This document shows positions 63,224-64,000 of a stretch of 64,000 nucleotides of DNA, piece after piece (positions within the stretch are counted from its first letter, which is position 1; each line of letters starts with the position of its first letter). The DNA is from Aquimarina aquimarini (GTDB taxonomy: Bacteria > Bacteroidota > Bacteroidia > Flavobacteriales > Flavobacteriaceae). Made by a program: the position numbers and the translations under genes. The DNA is taken from positions 62,001 through 126,000 of the forward strand of contig NZ_OMKE01000039.1 in NCBI RefSeq assembly GCF_900299535.1, read 5' to 3'. The notes under the pieces are model-generated. The model did not search any database. It was not told the origin of the DNA and saw nothing but the letters and a program-made list of their open reading frames with translations.

Positions 63224-63659
63224 TTTTTATAAAAGTCATTCCTGAAACAATTCCTTTGGCAACCAAAATATCTTCTGAGTTATACATCGCTACTTTGCAT
63301 TTAAGCTTATTAAATCTAAAATATTCCTTCTCTGCAATTACAACCACCTTTTCTGTTGGATACACTGGTTTATAAAAATTCATATCACTACTAGTTATGG
63401 CAATCCCATTCTTTGCTTGATTCCACTCTCCTTTTAATAGATAAATCCCAAAACATGCCATTCCTATTTGAGCCATACATTCGGTAAGAATAACTCCAGG
63501 AGTTATAGGGTTATCTTTAAAATGACCTTTGTAGAAATACTCATCTTGCAAAAATGTATACGCCCCTTTAATATGTATATCATCTATCTCTATTATTTCA
63601 TCTACAAATAGAAAAGGTTTGGTATATGGTAATTTCTGTATGATATTTTCTTTATTCAA
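63213..63659 (-). CDS. 3-hydroxyacyl-ACP dehydratase (FabZ-like hot dog)
   Basis: The 148-residue protein is a FabZ/FabA-like hot dog fold. PYTKPFLFVDEIIEID is the opening, and the catalytic pair is His46 (FYKGHFKDNPITPGV) and Glu60 (LTECMAQIG). It removes water from 3-hydroxyacyl-ACP. Its end overlaps the ketosynthase start by 11 bp. Confidence 0.9.
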   Translation of the reverse strand: MNKENIIQKLPYTKPFLFVDEIIEIDDIHIKGAYTFLQDEYFYKGHFKDNPITPGVILTECMAQIGMACFGIYLLKGEWNQAKNGIAITSSDMNFYKPVYPTEKVVVIAEKEYFRFNKLKCKVAMYNSEDILVAKGIVSGMTFIKNDE

Positions 63660-63671
63660 AATAAAATTGAT

Positions 63672-64000
63672 TTAAAATGCACACCCATCAGGAAGTGGTT
63701 CTTTTGTTTGTAAATCAACGGCAAACGTACTTTCTAAAGTACCTTTTTTAAACCCTTGGTTTACATTACCTGTAAAAACTTTATCACTATATCCACTCGT
63801 ATTCATATGAACGCGTATATAGACTGTTTGCTCTTTATTTATTGCTATCGGCCCTCCAGATCTTACAAAAGGTTGTTCATTCACATGACTATGTGCCAAA
63901 ATTCTCCTGTATAAAAGTGCTCCCTCATCAGAAATAACCTCCCACCAATCTGCATATTGCTCACAACCCTTATCAGGGCTTTTAATCCCTACGGCAAAAG
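63672..64000 (-). CDS. Operon protein of unknown function (partial, runs off right edge)
   Basis: The frame is open from the window edge (64000) to the stop at 63672 and encodes about 109 residues without its start. A TTG inside (63899) is not the true start, since coding text precedes it (GCEQYADWWEVISDEG, ALLYRRILAHSHVN). The visible part has FVRSGGPIAINKEQTVYIRV and ends DLQTKEPLPDGCAF. It is 12 bp upstream of the dehydratase gene, so it belongs to the acyl-pathway operon. No family was recognised. Confidence 0.72.
   Translation of the reverse strand, partial: FAVGIKSPDKGCEQYADWWEVISDEGALLYRRILAHSHVNEQPFVRSGGPIAINKEQTVYIRVHMNTSGYSDKVFTGNVNQGFKKGTLESTFAVDLQTKEPLPDGCAF

Noticed and set aside
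1..64000. tRNA, rRNA or CRISPR array
   Set aside because: No cloverleaf, rRNA segment or regularly spaced direct repeats were recognised; the repeats present are dispersed.

Overview
This window comes from a low-GC Bacteroidota chromosome, most likely a marine member of the Flavobacteriaceae. The evidence is the AT-rich base composition, a secreted protease with a C-terminal type IX secretion sorting domain, TATATTTG-type -7 promoter boxes without clear Shine-Dalgarno sequences, many LytS/LytTR regulator pairs, a CarboxypepD_reg/TonB receptor, GIN-domain and DUF4251 lipoproteins, and flavobacterial-type intergenic repeats. No rRNA, tRNA or CRISPR array was seen. The genus cannot be fixed from the sequence alone.

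Left part (0-9 kb): a T9SS-exported trypsin-like protease; a large repeat-rich exported protein; a TetR repressor with three copies of its presumed operator, controlling itself and an Old Yellow Enzyme reductase; a thioredoxin-like protein; and small membrane proteins and lipoproteins.

Middle part (9-31 kb): three complete LytS/LytTR two-component pairs and one truncated receiver-only relic, each complete pair next to genes for exported hydrolases (M23 peptidase; esterase and two class-C-type serine hydrolases; S41 peptidase). Two direct-repeat sites with an exact 21-bp period, the geometry of LytTR operators, lie upstream of two of these targets. One of the serine hydrolases (16490-18319) has lost both residues of the SxxK catalytic motif. 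A PD40 propeller gene (19551-20056) is a frameshifted relic.

23-25.7 kb and 32-37 kb hold large proteins without signal peptides: a CARDB protein with a two-helix hydrophobic protein, and a three-gene cassette made of a possible TULIP/P47-like protein, an 898-residue propeller plus amphipathic-helix protein, and a four-helix membrane protein. The cassette resembles a membrane-active or toxin locus, but no function is established.

37-44 kb is a metal or siderophore uptake and export operon (His/Cys-rich small protein, ABC ATPase, TonB receptor, two ABC-2 permeases), followed by a ParDE toxin-antitoxin pair.

46.1-56.7 kb is a defence-like island bounded by two copies of a composite repeat (blocks A and B). 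It carries a KAP-family P-loop NTPase with an XRE-type regulator and, most notably, a translationally coupled three-gene operon: a ComEC-like metallo-beta-lactamase hydrolase (50666-51676), a trypsin-like protease fused to a reverse transcriptase with a helical C-terminus (51660-54011), and a minimal family A DNA polymerase (54008-55462). This MBL / protease-RT / PolA combination is the best candidate for an undescribed, probably anti-phage, system. Decayed gene fragments flank it on both sides.

Right part (56.7-64 kb): a DUF4251 lipoprotein, an outer-membrane-type protein, an MFS drug exporter, YceI, and a minus-strand operon for a small acyl-chain pathway (dehydratase, ketosynthase, acyl carrier protein, phosphopantetheinyl transferase, TIM-barrel epimerase) that runs off the right edge.
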